Positions 26,584-35,075 of a DNA stretch of 64,000 bases are shown here, in pieces. Positions within the stretch are counted from its first letter, which is position 1. Every line of letters begins with the position of its first letter. The notes under the pieces are model-generated. The model saw only the letters and a program-made list of their open reading frames with translations, ran no database searches and was not told where the DNA came from. This DNA is from Pseudarthrobacter sp. AL07. Its GTDB lineage: Bacteria > Actinomycetota > Actinomycetes > Actinomycetales > Micrococcaceae. Made by a program: the position numbers and the translations under genes. The stretch is taken from assembly GCF_029960665.1 (NCBI RefSeq), contig NZ_JASBRB010000001.1, positions 124,001 to 188,000 on the forward strand, in the 5' to 3' direction.

Positions 26584-26970
26584 ATGACGCAGCAAAACCA
26601 CGATGTTCCCGACACCGACACCTACGATGCCGCCGCGAGTTCGCTGGCAGGCCAGGTGGACAACTCGGTGATGGCGGAACTGCTGTCCATCCGCTCCAGC
26701 ATCGACAACATCGACGCGACCCTGGTGTACCTCCTGGCCGAACGGTTCAAGGCCACCCAGAAAGTGGGCTTCCTCAAGGCCGCGCACCGGCTCCCCGCAG
26801 GTGACCCGGGCCGGGAATCCGCCCAGATCGCGCGTCTCCGGCGGCTGGCAGAGGATGCACACCTCGATCCCGCCTTTGCGGAAAAGTTCCTGAACTTCAT
26901 CATCGGCGAGGTCATCCGGCATCATGAAGCCATCGCCGAGGACCACCAGGCCGCTGCAGAGTGGAAGTAA
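26584..26970 (+). CDS. Chorismate mutase (AroQ class)
   Basis: 128 residues. After about 28 unordered residues comes an AroQ-type helical domain: LLSIRSSIDNIDATLVYLLAERF, then KVGFLKAAHRLPAGDPGRE and FLNFIIGEVIRHHEAI. Conserved positions include R37-like, D and R/K residues of the active site, converting chorismate to prephenate for Phe and Tyr synthesis. No signal peptide is present, so it is cytoplasmic and probably works with DAHP synthase as in other actinobacteria. The stop overlaps the GTG of the following gene by 10 bp. Confidence 0.9.
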   Translation: MTQQNHDVPDTDTYDAAASSLAGQVDNSVMAELLSIRSSIDNIDATLVYLLAERFKATQKVGFLKAAHRLPAGDPGRESAQIARLRRLAEDAHLDPAFAEKFLNFIIGEVIRHHEAIAEDHQAAAEWK

Positions 26971-27971
26971 CTGCCACCGGGCTTGGGCCCTGGCCGGGGG
27001 AGGACCCCGTGGAGGCTGCCCGCATTATCCGCGGTGAGCTCGGCAGCCCGCACCTGCCGTTCCTGGCCGAGCTTCCGGACCGTGGAGTCGGCTCCGACGC
27101 CCTGGGGCGGACGGCCGCACTCCTGGTTGAAATGGCCGTGGATGTCCAGCCGTACGGCTGGCGGCTGGTGGACCGTCCCGGCAAGGATTTCCGCCGGGCC
27201 GCGTCGGCACTGTCCACGGACATTAATGTCCTTGCCGATGTTGCGGGCGCCGAGGACGCTACGGCCCCTGAACTGAAGGTTCAACTGCTGGGACCGCTGG
27301 GTCTAGCCGCCGGGCTGCACCTGCACAACGGTGAACGGGCACTGATCGACTACGGCGCACGCCGGGACATCGCCGACTCACTTGCCGCAGGGGTTGGTGG
27401 TTACCTGTCCCGGATCTCCAGCGCGGTTCCGGGCGCGCGGCTGGTGGTACAGGTCGATGAGCCTGATATCGCCGCCGTACTGGCCGGCACTATTCCGACG
27501 TCGAGCGGTTACCGCACGCTGCGGGCGGTGGGTGGCCAGGAGATCACCGAGTCCTGGCAGATGGTGATCGAGGCACTGCGCGCCGCGGGGGCCGCCGAAA
27601 TCGTTATCTCTGTCCCAGAGATCGAGGCCCCGATTGACCGGATCATAGCCGCCGGTGCCGACGGCGTGGCCGTGCCGCTGAGGGCCTTGACCACACGGCA
27701 ATGGGAGCAGCTGGCCACAGCAGTGGAGGCAGGCAAACGGATCTGGGCCGGCGCCCTGGACGTCAGCCGCGGCACGCTGCCCAGGGCGGCCGACGTGGTG
27801 GAGTCCGTCTGGCGGCCGTGGCACGAGCTGGGGCTCCCGGCGTCGTCCCTCGGCAGTATCCGGGTCACCCCCTCGGCGGGACTTTCCGGCCATACGCCGG
27901 TCACCGCCACAGCGGTGCTGGGCCGGCTCACCCAGGTGGCCGACGGACTGAACCAGCGTGCACACGGCTGA
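26961..27971 (+). CDS. MetE C-terminal domain-like protein lacking cysteines
   Basis: 336 residues resembling the C-terminal barrel of cobalamin-independent methionine synthase, as in the mycobacterial Rv3015c group: GLGPWPGEDPVEAARIIRGE near the start, VVQVDEPDIAAV (homologous to the MetE QIDEP segment) and a final segment with TPSAGLSGHTP. MetE binds zinc through His, Glu and two Cys; this protein has no cysteine at all, so methyl transfer by the MetE mechanism is not expected. The GTG at 26961 overlaps chorismate mutase by 10 bp, implying coupled translation. Function unknown; in mycobacteria the same gene precedes ligA, which would lie elsewhere here. Confidence 0.8.
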   Translation: MEVTATGLGPWPGEDPVEAARIIRGELGSPHLPFLAELPDRGVGSDALGRTAALLVEMAVDVQPYGWRLVDRPGKDFRRAASALSTDINVLADVAGAEDATAPELKVQLLGPLGLAAGLHLHNGERALIDYGARRDIADSLAAGVGGYLSRISSAVPGARLVVQVDEPDIAAVLAGTIPTSSGYRTLRAVGGQEITESWQMVIEALRAAGAAEIVISVPEIEAPIDRIIAAGADGVAVPLRALTTRQWEQLATAVEAGKRIWAGALDVSRGTLPRAADVVESVWRPWHELGLPASSLGSIRVTPSAGLSGHTPVTATAVLGRLTQVADGLNQRAHG

Positions 27972-28007
27972 GCGGGCCCACCGTTTGAACGCGCGTACGG
28001 CCAACAG

Positions 28008-28721
28008 CTACGTCCGGTTTTCCCAACGGTCCGGCCGGGCGTAGCGGGGCAGGAAACTCTGCGCCGAACTGCCGCCAGTGTAAGGACGCAGGCGGTAGTC
28101 GAAGCCGCCCGCATAGACCAGGACCAGCCCGGCCTGTGGCTGGATGACCTTGACCTGGATCCGGTGCTTACCGTGCTCGCCGGCATCGGCGTCCCACCAC
28201 TGTTCGGCGTAGGCCTTGGCGTCAACCATGGCCGGCAGCGGAAGTCGGAGAGGTCCCAGGAACAGCCGGGACGCGTCGGAAACGCCGCGCAGCCTGCCCT
28301 CCTCCGTCACACTGAGCTTGAGGTCGGTCACCATGCGCCGGAAACGACCCAGGTAGTCCACCAGCCGCGGGCTGCCGCCGGAATCCACGAGGCTGGTGGT
28401 GTCCTGGAAAATCCGCAAGTGCCCTGGGAAACGGATTTCCCGCCGGGCAGTCAGGCTGGAACGGCCGAACGGATCCTGGTGCGCATGGTTTTCAATCCGG
28501 AAGGGGATCCCTTCGCCGTAATCCGGGAAAAACGCGTCTTCGCCGGAGGTGAGCTTGAGGAGAGGCCGCAGCCAGGCCTGCCGGCAGCCCACAACATCGA
28601 ACACGCCCTCTCCGACGCCATAATGCCCCGAGCCGGGCGCCAGGGAAAAGTACTCCTGCAGCTCAGGCTGCAGCCGGTAGTAGTCCTCGCCCAGGGCCTG
28701 CCGGTAAATAGGGACGTTCAT
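28008..28721 (-). CDS. DUF4166-type protein of unknown function
   Basis: 237 residues, starting MNVPIYRQALGEDYYRLQPELQ and matching the DUF4166 pattern of an N-terminal YRxxLGxDFxRLxPxLQ block and a later GGS-like beta-rich region. Glycines around 33-38, FRIENHAHQDPFG and a final YRLRPYTGG-type stretch are the landmarks. No membrane segment or known catalytic motif. I chose the ATG at 28721 with AGGAGG directly upstream, over the 15-residue longer form. It closes the MoxR/DUF58 operon but has its own strong ribosome site. Function unknown. Confidence 0.65.
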   Translation of the reverse strand: MNVPIYRQALGEDYYRLQPELQEYFSLAPGSGHYGVGEGVFDVVGCRQAWLRPLLKLTSGEDAFFPDYGEGIPFRIENHAHQDPFGRSSLTARREIRFPGHLRIFQDTTSLVDSGGSPRLVDYLGRFRRMVTDLKLSVTEEGRLRGVSDASRLFLGPLRLPLPAMVDAKAYAEQWWDADAGEHGKHRIQVKVIQPQAGLVLVYAGGFDYRLRPYTGGSSAQSFLPRYARPDRWENRT

Positions 28722-28762
28722 GGTGACCTCCTGGCCGGTACCGTCAGCGGCGCTGCGGTGAT

Positions 28763-30055
28763 TCACAATCTACCCGCCGCCTTGAGCCGGATGTACATGT
28801 CGGCTAGCTGCGGCGGCAGGTGGTGTGGCTCCGCGTCCACCACTTCCACCCCGTGGTGCCGGAGCTCGGCGCTGACCGCGGCCCGTTCCAGGAGTACGCG
28901 TTCAGCCGCTGCCGCCCGGAATACGCCGGCGGCGTTCCCACGCTCATGCAGCATCTGCCCCAGCCTGGGATCACGGACAGCGGCCACCACCACAACGTGC
29001 TGCTGCGCGAGCTGCGCGGCTACGGGAATGAGCCCTTCCTCCGGTGCTCCGCCGTCCAGGGCCGTCAGCAGCACCACCAGGGACCGGTGTGCGGAGACCG
29101 CCCGGATCTGGCCCGGAAGACTGGACCAGTCAAGCTCAATCAGTTCGGCCTCCAGGGGCGCCATCGCCTGCACCAGCTGCCCCAGGAGGTTGCCGGTGGT
29201 GGCAGAGCTGGCCCGGGCGCGCGGACGGCGGTCGTAGGCCAGGAAATCCACTTTGTCACCGCCACGCTCGGCCAGCACCGCCAGCAGGAGTGCCGCTTCG
29301 ATGCCGGTATCCAGCCGGGGTTCGTCCTCGATTCTCGCGGCTGACGTGCGCGAGGTATCCAGCATGATCACCACGCGCCGGTCGCGTTCCGGGCGCCAGG
29401 TGCGGACGACGACGGCGGACCGGCGGGCGGTTGCACGCCAGTCGATGGAGCGGACGTCGTCCCCGCGGACGTAGTCCCGCAATGAGTCGAATTCGGTGCC
29501 GGCACCACGGATCTGCACGGCGGCCTTGCCGTCGAGTTCGCGGAGTTTCCTGAGCTTCGACGGCAGGTGCCTGCGGGAATGGAACGGTGGCAGGACCCGG
29601 AGGAGGCCGCTGCAGTCAAACGTGCGCTGGCGTGCCGCAAGCTGAAGAGGTCCATGGGAGCGGACAGTGACGTGCCGGGCGGCCATATCGCCACGGCGGA
29701 CCGGCTGCAACCGGACGGTCATCCGGCGGCTTTCCAGGGCGGGGATGTCCAGGTCCTGGACCGGATTCACGGCCCCGGCAGACGGCTGCCACGCGTCCCG
29801 GACGGTGGCCCGCAGCCGTCGTCGGCCACCGTTGCGCAGGGTGAGGACCGAAGAAGCCACGCCGTGCAGGGCCACGTTGCCCGGATCGGCGCGCGTGACG
29901 ATGATGGCCCGCAGGGACGCGGCCAGTACAAGGTCCAGGCCAAGGAGGGCAGCGAGCGCCCCGACCACGCCCAGGACTGTTCCCCCGCCGGGGAACAGCA
30001 GTACCGGCACCATGCCCAGCATTGCCAGCAACACGAACCGTCCGGAGAGTGCCAT
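28763..30055 (-). CDS. DUF58 domain protein (MoxR-associated, VWA-like)
   Basis: 430 residues. Two membrane segments at the N-terminus (7-25, 29-51) are followed by a beta-rich region and the DUF58 core: RGAGTEFDSLRDYVRGDD then RSIDWRATARR (about 182-212), and a VWA-like fold starting RVVIMLDTSRTS with a MIDAS-like DxSxT. DUF58 proteins work with MoxR ATPases as a chaperone or assembly system for envelope or redox enzymes. It lies 12 bp downstream of the moxR gene. The ending overlaps no other gene. Confidence 0.87.
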   Translation of the reverse strand: MALSGRFVLLAMLGMVPVLLFPGGGTVLGVVGALAALLGLDLVLAASLRAIIVTRADPGNVALHGVASSVLTLRNGGRRRLRATVRDAWQPSAGAVNPVQDLDIPALESRRMTVRLQPVRRGDMAARHVTVRSHGPLQLAARQRTFDCSGLLRVLPPFHSRRHLPSKLRKLRELDGKAAVQIRGAGTEFDSLRDYVRGDDVRSIDWRATARRSAVVVRTWRPERDRRVVIMLDTSRTSAARIEDEPRLDTGIEAALLLAVLAERGGDKVDFLAYDRRPRARASSATTGNLLGQLVQAMAPLEAELIELDWSSLPGQIRAVSAHRSLVVLLTALDGGAPEEGLIPVAAQLAQQHVVVVAAVRDPRLGQMLHERGNAAGVFRAAAAERVLLERAAVSAELRHHGVEVVDAEPHHLPPQLADMYIRLKAAGRL

Positions 30056-30066
30056 GTCCGAGCGGA

Positions 30067-31068
30067 TCAGCGGGGGACGGGGACGGACGCCAGGATGCTG
30101 CCCAGGACATCGTCCACGCGGACCCCGTCCATCTGGGCATCAGGCTGCAGGGACACCCGGTGGCGCAGACACGGCAGCGCCAGTGCTTTGACATCATCGG
30201 GGGTGACGAAGCTGCGGCCGGACAGCCACGCCCAGGCACGGGAGGTGTTCAGCAGCGCAGTCGCGCCGCGGGGAGAAACGCCCAGCTGGAACGACGGCGC
30301 CTGCCGCGTTGCGCGCACCAGGTCCACGATGTAGCCGATGAGTTCCGGTTCGACGGCAACGGTGGACACTCCCTGCCGTGCCCGTTCGAGGTCCTCGGCC
30401 CCGGCCACCGCCCGGACACCGGCGGCGGCCAGATCCCGCGGATTGAAGCCGGCCGCGTGCCGCCGGATCACTTCCACCTCGTCGGTCCGGCCGGGCAGCG
30501 GCATGGTGAGCTTGAGCAGGAACCGGTCCAGCTGGGCTTCTGGGAGGGGATAGGTTCCCTCGTACTCCACGGGGTTCTGGGTTGCCGCCACCAGGAAGTT
30601 CCCCGGCAGCTGCCGGGACACGCCGTCAACCGAGACCTGCCGCTCCTCCATGGCCTCCAACAGGGAGGCCTGCGTCTTCGGTGGCGTCCGGTTAATTTCG
30701 TCGGCCAGCAGGATGTTGGTGAAGACCGGCCCCTCGCGGAAACTGAATTCCGAGGTGTGCGAGTCATAGACCAGGGAACCGGTGATGTCGCCGGGCATCA
30801 GGTCAGGGGTGAACTGAACGCGTTTGGTGTCCAGGCTCAGCGCGGCGGACAGCGCCCGTACCAGGAGTGTTTTGGCCACCCCGGGCACGCCTTCGAGCAG
30901 CACATGCCCTTGGGACAGCAGTGCGATCAGGAGTCCCGTGACGGTGGCATCCTGGCCCACCACGGCCTTGGCTACCTCGTGGCGGACATCCAGCAGTGCC
31001 TGCCGGGCGGGATCGAGCGTCCGCGGGGAAGTATCCATGATCTGCGGGGAGCCGTACGGTTCGTTCAT
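30067..31068 (-). CDS. MoxR family AAA+ ATPase
   Basis: 333 residues. Walker A GVPGVAKT 60-67, Walker B LLADEINR 120-127, sensor 1 in AATQNPVEYEGTYPLPEAQLDRF, and the C-terminal AAA lid (GVSPRGATALLN). MoxR ATPases couple with VWA/DUF58 proteins to mature or remodel target proteins. The ATG at 31068 overlaps the upstream gene's stop (ATGA). The order DUF4350, MoxR, DUF58 is common in actinobacteria. Confidence 0.93.
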   Translation of the reverse strand: MNEPYGSPQIMDTSPRTLDPARQALLDVRHEVAKAVVGQDATVTGLLIALLSQGHVLLEGVPGVAKTLLVRALSAALSLDTKRVQFTPDLMPGDITGSLVYDSHTSEFSFREGPVFTNILLADEINRTPPKTQASLLEAMEERQVSVDGVSRQLPGNFLVAATQNPVEYEGTYPLPEAQLDRFLLKLTMPLPGRTDEVEVIRRHAAGFNPRDLAAAGVRAVAGAEDLERARQGVSTVAVEPELIGYIVDLVRATRQAPSFQLGVSPRGATALLNTSRAWAWLSGRSFVTPDDVKALALPCLRHRVSLQPDAQMDGVRVDDVLGSILASVPVPR

Positions 31069-32318
31069 CGGGTCCTGACCTCGTTCTCTAGTTTGTCCAG
31101 TTCCTGTGACCATTGCACCAGCCTGGCTGCGGTACCGGGGCTTTCCTGGATCACGCCGTTGATATCGGTGACCGGCCGGCCCAGGTGCCGGGCCGCTGCC
31201 TGCACGACGTCGTCGGCAGTGGCCTCGGATCCAACCCGAAGGGCGTGTGCCAGACGAACCAGGGTGCCGGCCCGGAGGTTGTCCCGCGCACGGTCCAGTG
31301 CGTGGGAATCCTGATAAAGGCGCGCCCGGCCTTCGGCGGTCTCCACGGCCTTGACCACCACAGGCAGCGGTTCAAAGACGAGCGGGCCCAGGCGGCGCCC
31401 CCGCCATACGACGGCGAGCACCGCCACAAAGACCAGCCACGGCCCCAGGAAAGCCACCCAGCCAGGGGCGAGGTCATCAAGTGTCTGCGTTGACTCCGCA
31501 GCGGCCGCGTCGCCCAGTCCGGGCAGGTACCAGACGAGGTCCTCTGAGCTGCCCAGAGTCCGGAGGGCCAGCGCGGCATGGCCAGGGTCGGCAAGCCCGC
31601 CGTTGTTGAGGAGGGCGGTGCTGCCCAGGACGGTCAGGCCGCCGTCGTCCGTGCGGACAAGCAGCCCGGCGCTGCTTCCCGGCGGGCTGAAACACACCGT
31701 GCCGCCGTCGTACAGGAAGCCGCCGGTTCCGGACACAGCACCGGCCGCGGCGGGATCGCTGAGATCGCAGCCCGGTGCCAGGAGCGCCGTTGACTCCGGC
31801 ACCACGCCCGCCTGGCTGATGCCGGTATCGAGGGCCTTCAGCGTGCTGAGCCGCGGCGTCACCAGCACCACGCGTCCCGCACCTGCGGTCAGCTGTTCCA
31901 GCCGGAATTGGTCCAGGAATCCGCTCCGGTCGTACAGGAGCAGGGTGGCACCTGGCCGGTCCGCGAGTGCCGTGGTGGCCGCGTCAAAGGATCCAACATC
32001 CTGGACCTCGACTCCGTGGCGGCCAAGTATCTCGCTGACCGCCCTGGCGCCGGCCGGGCCGGCGTTGTGGACGGACAAGGGCAGAGAATCGCCCTTTGAC
32101 GTGAGTTGGGAGGAAATGACCACCGCCAGTCCGACGGCGGCCGCCGCGCCGATCGCTGCCCCGCCGCGGTGCCGCCGGAGCCAGGAACCGGCACCGGACC
32201 CGGAATCCGATCGGAGTGCAGGGGCGAAACCCGGCTGTGCCTCCGGTGCACTCTGCGTCAGAAGTTTGGGCGTCAGGCGATCCAGCGAAGGGTTCTGCAT
32301 GGTGGGACCCTGCGTCAT
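31065..32318 (-). CDS. DUF4350 domain membrane protein
   Basis: 417 residues. An N-terminal cytoplasmic stretch, a membrane segment (about 53-70), an extracytoplasmic DUF4350 domain with Rossmann-like SVHNAGPAGARAVSEILGRHGVEVQ and GRVVLVTP, and a second membrane segment (about 286-305, WVAFLGPWLVFVAVLAVVW) with a cytoplasmic C-terminal helical domain. This membrane protein is a regular partner of MoxR and DUF58 proteins. It overlaps both neighbours (ATGA overlaps), so it belongs to one tightly coupled operon. Confidence 0.85.
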   Translation of the reverse strand: MTQGPTMQNPSLDRLTPKLLTQSAPEAQPGFAPALRSDSGSGAGSWLRRHRGGAAIGAAAAVGLAVVISSQLTSKGDSLPLSVHNAGPAGARAVSEILGRHGVEVQDVGSFDAATTALADRPGATLLLYDRSGFLDQFRLEQLTAGAGRVVLVTPRLSTLKALDTGISQAGVVPESTALLAPGCDLSDPAAAGAVSGTGGFLYDGGTVCFSPPGSSAGLLVRTDDGGLTVLGSTALLNNGGLADPGHAALALRTLGSSEDLVWYLPGLGDAAAAESTQTLDDLAPGWVAFLGPWLVFVAVLAVVWRGRRLGPLVFEPLPVVVKAVETAEGRARLYQDSHALDRARDNLRAGTLVRLAHALRVGSEATADDVVQAAARHLGRPVTDINGVIQESPGTAARLVQWSQELDKLENEVRTR

Positions 32319-32971
32319 CGCTGAACCGCCGGTTCGTCACGTTCAGCGGGCAGGGCCGCGCTCGCCGGCGTGAGGGACTGCAGGGTGACGTCCAGCCTGC
32401 GCACGGCGGCATAGTCCGCCTGGTCTGCGTCTTCATTGCCATAGCGGATCCCGTCGAACGTACGCGCAGTTTCCGTCAGACGGCCGGCCTCTGACGGAAA
32501 CGGCGTGGCCAGTTCGTGTGCCACCTCGTCGGCGGTCCGGCCGGGCCGCGCGTCGAGAACCGTTCTGTCCTCTGCCGTGCGCACCAGCGCACGGAAACAA
32601 TCGACGACGGCGGAACTCCAGGCGCCGGCTGCGGCCGCGGCTTCCGCACGCTGGCGGTAGGCCGTAGCACTGACTGTTGCGTCGGCGTCGAACACGTCTC
32701 CGGCACGCTTGGCTTTGGCGTTGAGGCGCGGGCGGGCCAGGATGACCGTCGCGCCGATCAGCACGGCGATGGCCACGCCGATCCACGGCGCCGCGGCGGT
32801 GCTGTCCGGGCCGGAGCCGCCGTCAAGGGACCGCAGCCAATCCAGGATGTCTGCCCACACGCTGTCCAGCCAGCCGGGGGCCGCGTCGCGGTATTCCGGC
32901 TTGGCAAGTTCTTCTACGGACCAGCGGCGGGCCTCGTCGCGGCCGGGCAGGACCGGTGGTTCAGCGGCCAT
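32315..32971 (-). CDS. DUF4129 domain membrane protein
   Basis: 218 residues. One membrane segment (about 62-80, WIGVAIAVLIGATVILA) precedes the DUF4129 helical domain: YRQRAEAAAAAGAWSSAVVDCFRALV, then LDARPGRTADEVAHELA, and FDGIRYGNEDADQADYA near the end. DUF4129 proteins commonly travel with MoxR clusters or as transglutaminase C-terminal domains. The ATG at 32971 overlaps the upstream gene's end by 11 bp; the long upstream open frame to 33232 is a shadow of that gene. Confidence 0.83.
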   Translation of the reverse strand: MAAEPPVLPGRDEARRWSVEELAKPEYRDAAPGWLDSVWADILDWLRSLDGGSGPDSTAAAPWIGVAIAVLIGATVILARPRLNAKAKRAGDVFDADATVSATAYRQRAEAAAAAGAWSSAVVDCFRALVRTAEDRTVLDARPGRTADEVAHELATPFPSEAGRLTETARTFDGIRYGNEDADQADYAAVRRLDVTLQSLTPASAALPAERDEPAVQR

Positions 32972-34268
32972 CGGGCCATGCCCCGAACGGTGGCGTTCCG
33001 TTTGGCGGTCCCCCGTAGGGCGGCCGCGGAGTTTGGCCGGGTCCCTCCCTGTAGACCGCGACGCCGCGGCCCGGGACGCCGTCGGGATCCGCGCCCGATT
33101 CCAGCAACCGGAGCAGGGCGATATCCAGTCCATCCCGGCGCATCCTGAGGTCAAGGTAGAGCAGCGCCATGACGGAGGTCTGAAATGCGAACCCCACCGC
33201 GCCGACCATCGCACCAACGACCGCGGTGGCAACGCCCGCCACCACGGCCGCCGTCATAGCCTGCTCGGCACCACCATGCGGTGAGACCACGCCGGTGTAA
33301 AAGCCGGAGAGAAGAGAGACCGGAATGGTGACGATCTGGGCGATAACCCCCACCATGATGCCCACCACCAACGTGATGCCCAGGAGCCGCCACCAGCTGT
33401 TTCGTGTGAGTTCCCAGGAGCGGCATATGCCGGCCACCGCCCCGAGCTCCTCTACCACCACGGCAGCGGGAGCCACCATCAGCTTGATGTAGACCCACAC
33501 GTACAGCACAAAGCACACGAGACCCAGCGGGATCAGGATCAGGGCGCCCATTCCACCCACCGTACTGACCAGCAGCACTGCCAGCGCCGCAAACAGCAGC
33601 GCTACGAGGAGCCCGGCGCCGACCAGCAACGCCGCGAGGCGGATCAGTGCCCACGCGCGGGACCGCGCCAATGCCCACATCTGCCTGAAGCCAGTGGGGC
33701 GGTTGAGGACGGACCTGGCGACCGGGACCACCATGGCGCCCTGCAGGACCGCCGACAGGAAAACGGTCAGCACCGAGACCAGCACGACGCCGGACGCGAA
33801 GGTGAGCACCACGGGTACCAGGTCCTGCTCAGTCAGTCCCTCCGCCCAGGTCTTCAGCGACGCCGCCGACGTGGCGGAAAATGCCGTGAGAACTGCCGTC
33901 AGCACTGCGGCGAGTGTCTGCGCCAGCAGCGCGGCGCCCAGCATGGCCTTGGCATTGCGCCGGATCGCCTGGAAGGAGCCGTCCAGGATCTCGCCGAACA
34001 TCAGCGGGCGCAGCGGAACGATGCCGGGTTTGGGCGGTGCCACGTAGCGGGGCTGTTGGTACGGCGGCGGGCCGCCGTACGGGGTGTGCTGAGGCGTGTC
34101 CCAATCCGGCGGGCCACCCGGCGTTGGGCCCCATACCGGCTGACCGCCCCAAGTATGCTGGGCCGGACCTGGCTGGGGACCCCACGGAGGCAGGCTCCCC
34201 GGCGGCTGGCTCCTCCCAGCCTCGCCGGCAGGATTCGGCTGCTGCATGTTCGGATCCTGGTTGGGCAC
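32961..34268 (-). CDS. Glycerophosphodiester phosphodiesterase-type membrane domain protein
   Basis: About 435 residues. A Pro/Gly/Gln/Trp-rich cytoplasmic N-terminus (about 1-85) is followed by about six to seven hydrophobic segments: LMFGEILDGSFQAIRRNAK, then repeated Ala/Val/Leu-rich helices to about residue 390. The pattern resembles the GPDPase_memb or DUF7847 integral domain without a catalytic phosphodiesterase domain. The GTG at 34268 has GGAAGGA 5 nt upstream and was preferred over the ATG at 34334. It is the first gene of the minus-strand operon, divergent from mtrA. Confidence 0.78.
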   Translation of the reverse strand: MPNQDPNMQQPNPAGEAGRSQPPGSLPPWGPQPGPAQHTWGGQPVWGPTPGGPPDWDTPQHTPYGGPPPYQQPRYVAPPKPGIVPLRPLMFGEILDGSFQAIRRNAKAMLGAALLAQTLAAVLTAVLTAFSATSAASLKTWAEGLTEQDLVPVVLTFASGVVLVSVLTVFLSAVLQGAMVVPVARSVLNRPTGFRQMWALARSRAWALIRLAALLVGAGLLVALLFAALAVLLVSTVGGMGALILIPLGLVCFVLYVWVYIKLMVAPAAVVVEELGAVAGICRSWELTRNSWWRLLGITLVVGIMVGVIAQIVTIPVSLLSGFYTGVVSPHGGAEQAMTAAVVAGVATAVVGAMVGAVGFAFQTSVMALLYLDLRMRRDGLDIALLRLLESGADPDGVPGRGVAVYREGPGQTPRPPYGGPPNGTPPFGAWPDGR

Positions 34269-34310
34269 CCTGTTCCTTCCCCGTGCGGAACTGTCCGCGT
34301 ATGGCCAGCC

Positions 34311-34316
34311 TATAGT
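34311..34316 (+). promoter_or_regulatory. -10-like hexamer upstream of mtrA
   Basis: TATAGT lies 85 nt before the mtrA start in the divergent intergenic region. No good -35 at normal spacing was found. Confidence 0.4.
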
Positions 34317-34359
34317 TCCGCCGTCGGACGTCATAGCGTGGCGCCATGCCGTAGGGCCG

Positions 34360-34383
34360 TTGAACAGGACAAACCCTGTTCAA
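34360..34383 (+). promoter_or_regulatory. Inverted repeat in the mtrA leader
   Basis: TTGAACAGG and CCTGTTCAA form a perfect 9-bp inverted repeat with a 6-nt spacer, ending 17 nt before the mtrA start. It could be a DNA-binding site or an mRNA hairpin next to the ribosome site. Confidence 0.55.
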
Positions 34384-34400
34384 TAGGGGAACATATAACT

Positions 34401-35075
34401 ATGAAGGCACGCATTCTGGTAGTTGACGATGACGAAGCGCTGGCCGAAATGATTGGGATTGTTCTGCGCAATGACGGCTTTGAGCCGGTCTTTTGCGCCG
34501 ACGGCAGCCAGGCGCTGGATATTTTCCGCTCATCGAAGCCTGACCTCGTGCTGCTTGACCTGATGCTTCCCGGCGTGGACGGCATCGAGGTCTGCCGGCA
34601 GATCCGTTCCGAATCGGACGTTCCCATCGTGATGCTCACCGCCAAGGCGGATACGTCCGACGTCGTCCGCGGCCTTGAGTCAGGCGCAGACGACTACGTG
34701 CCCAAGCCTTTCAAACCCGCCGAACTGGTGGCGCGGGTGCGTGCCCGCCTGCGCCCCGGCGACCAGAAAGCGCCTGAAACGCTGCGGATCGCAGACATCA
34801 CCATCGACGTGGCCGGCCACACCGTGAAGCGTGCCGATGAGCGGATCTCGCTGACGCCCCTGGAGTTTGACCTCCTCGTAGCCCTGGCCCGTAAGCCATG
34901 GCAGGTTTTCACCCGCGAGCTTCTTCTGGAGCAGGTCTGGGGCTACCGCCATGCGGCGGACACCCGGCTGGTCAACGTCCACGTCCAGCGCCTCCGGTCA
35001 AAAATTGAACGGGATCCGGAAGCTCCCGAAGTTGTATTGACGGTTCGTGGTGTCGGTTACAAAGCAGGTTCCTGA
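34401..35075 (+). CDS. mtrA: Response regulator MtrA
   Basis: 224 residues. Receiver domain with acidic pocket D9-D10-D11, phosphorylation site D53 (LVLLDLMLPG), and switch lysine K102 (DDYVPKPFKPAELVARVRARLR); OmpR-type winged helix with SLTPLEFDLLVALARKPWQVF and the ending [13 protein letters not shown]. This is the actinobacterial MtrA, which couples cell-wall hydrolase expression and division to the MtrB kinase. ATG at 34401 with TAGGGGA upstream. mtrB overlaps it by 28 bp. Confidence 0.96.
   Translation: MKARILVVDDDEALAEMIGIVLRNDGFEPVFCADGSQALDIFRSSKPDLVLLDLMLPGVDGIEVCRQIRSESDVPIVMLTAKADTSDVVRGLESGADDYVPKPFKPAELVARVRARLRPGDQKAPETLRIADITIDVAGHTVKRADERISLTPLEFDLLVALARKPWQVFTRELLLEQVWGYRHAADTRLVNVHVQRLRSKIERDPEAPEVVLTVRGVGYKAGS

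Noticed and set aside
32972-33232. N-terminal extension of the DUF4129 gene
   Set aside because: It overlaps the coding region of the preceding membrane gene in another frame; the homologous region starts at 32971.
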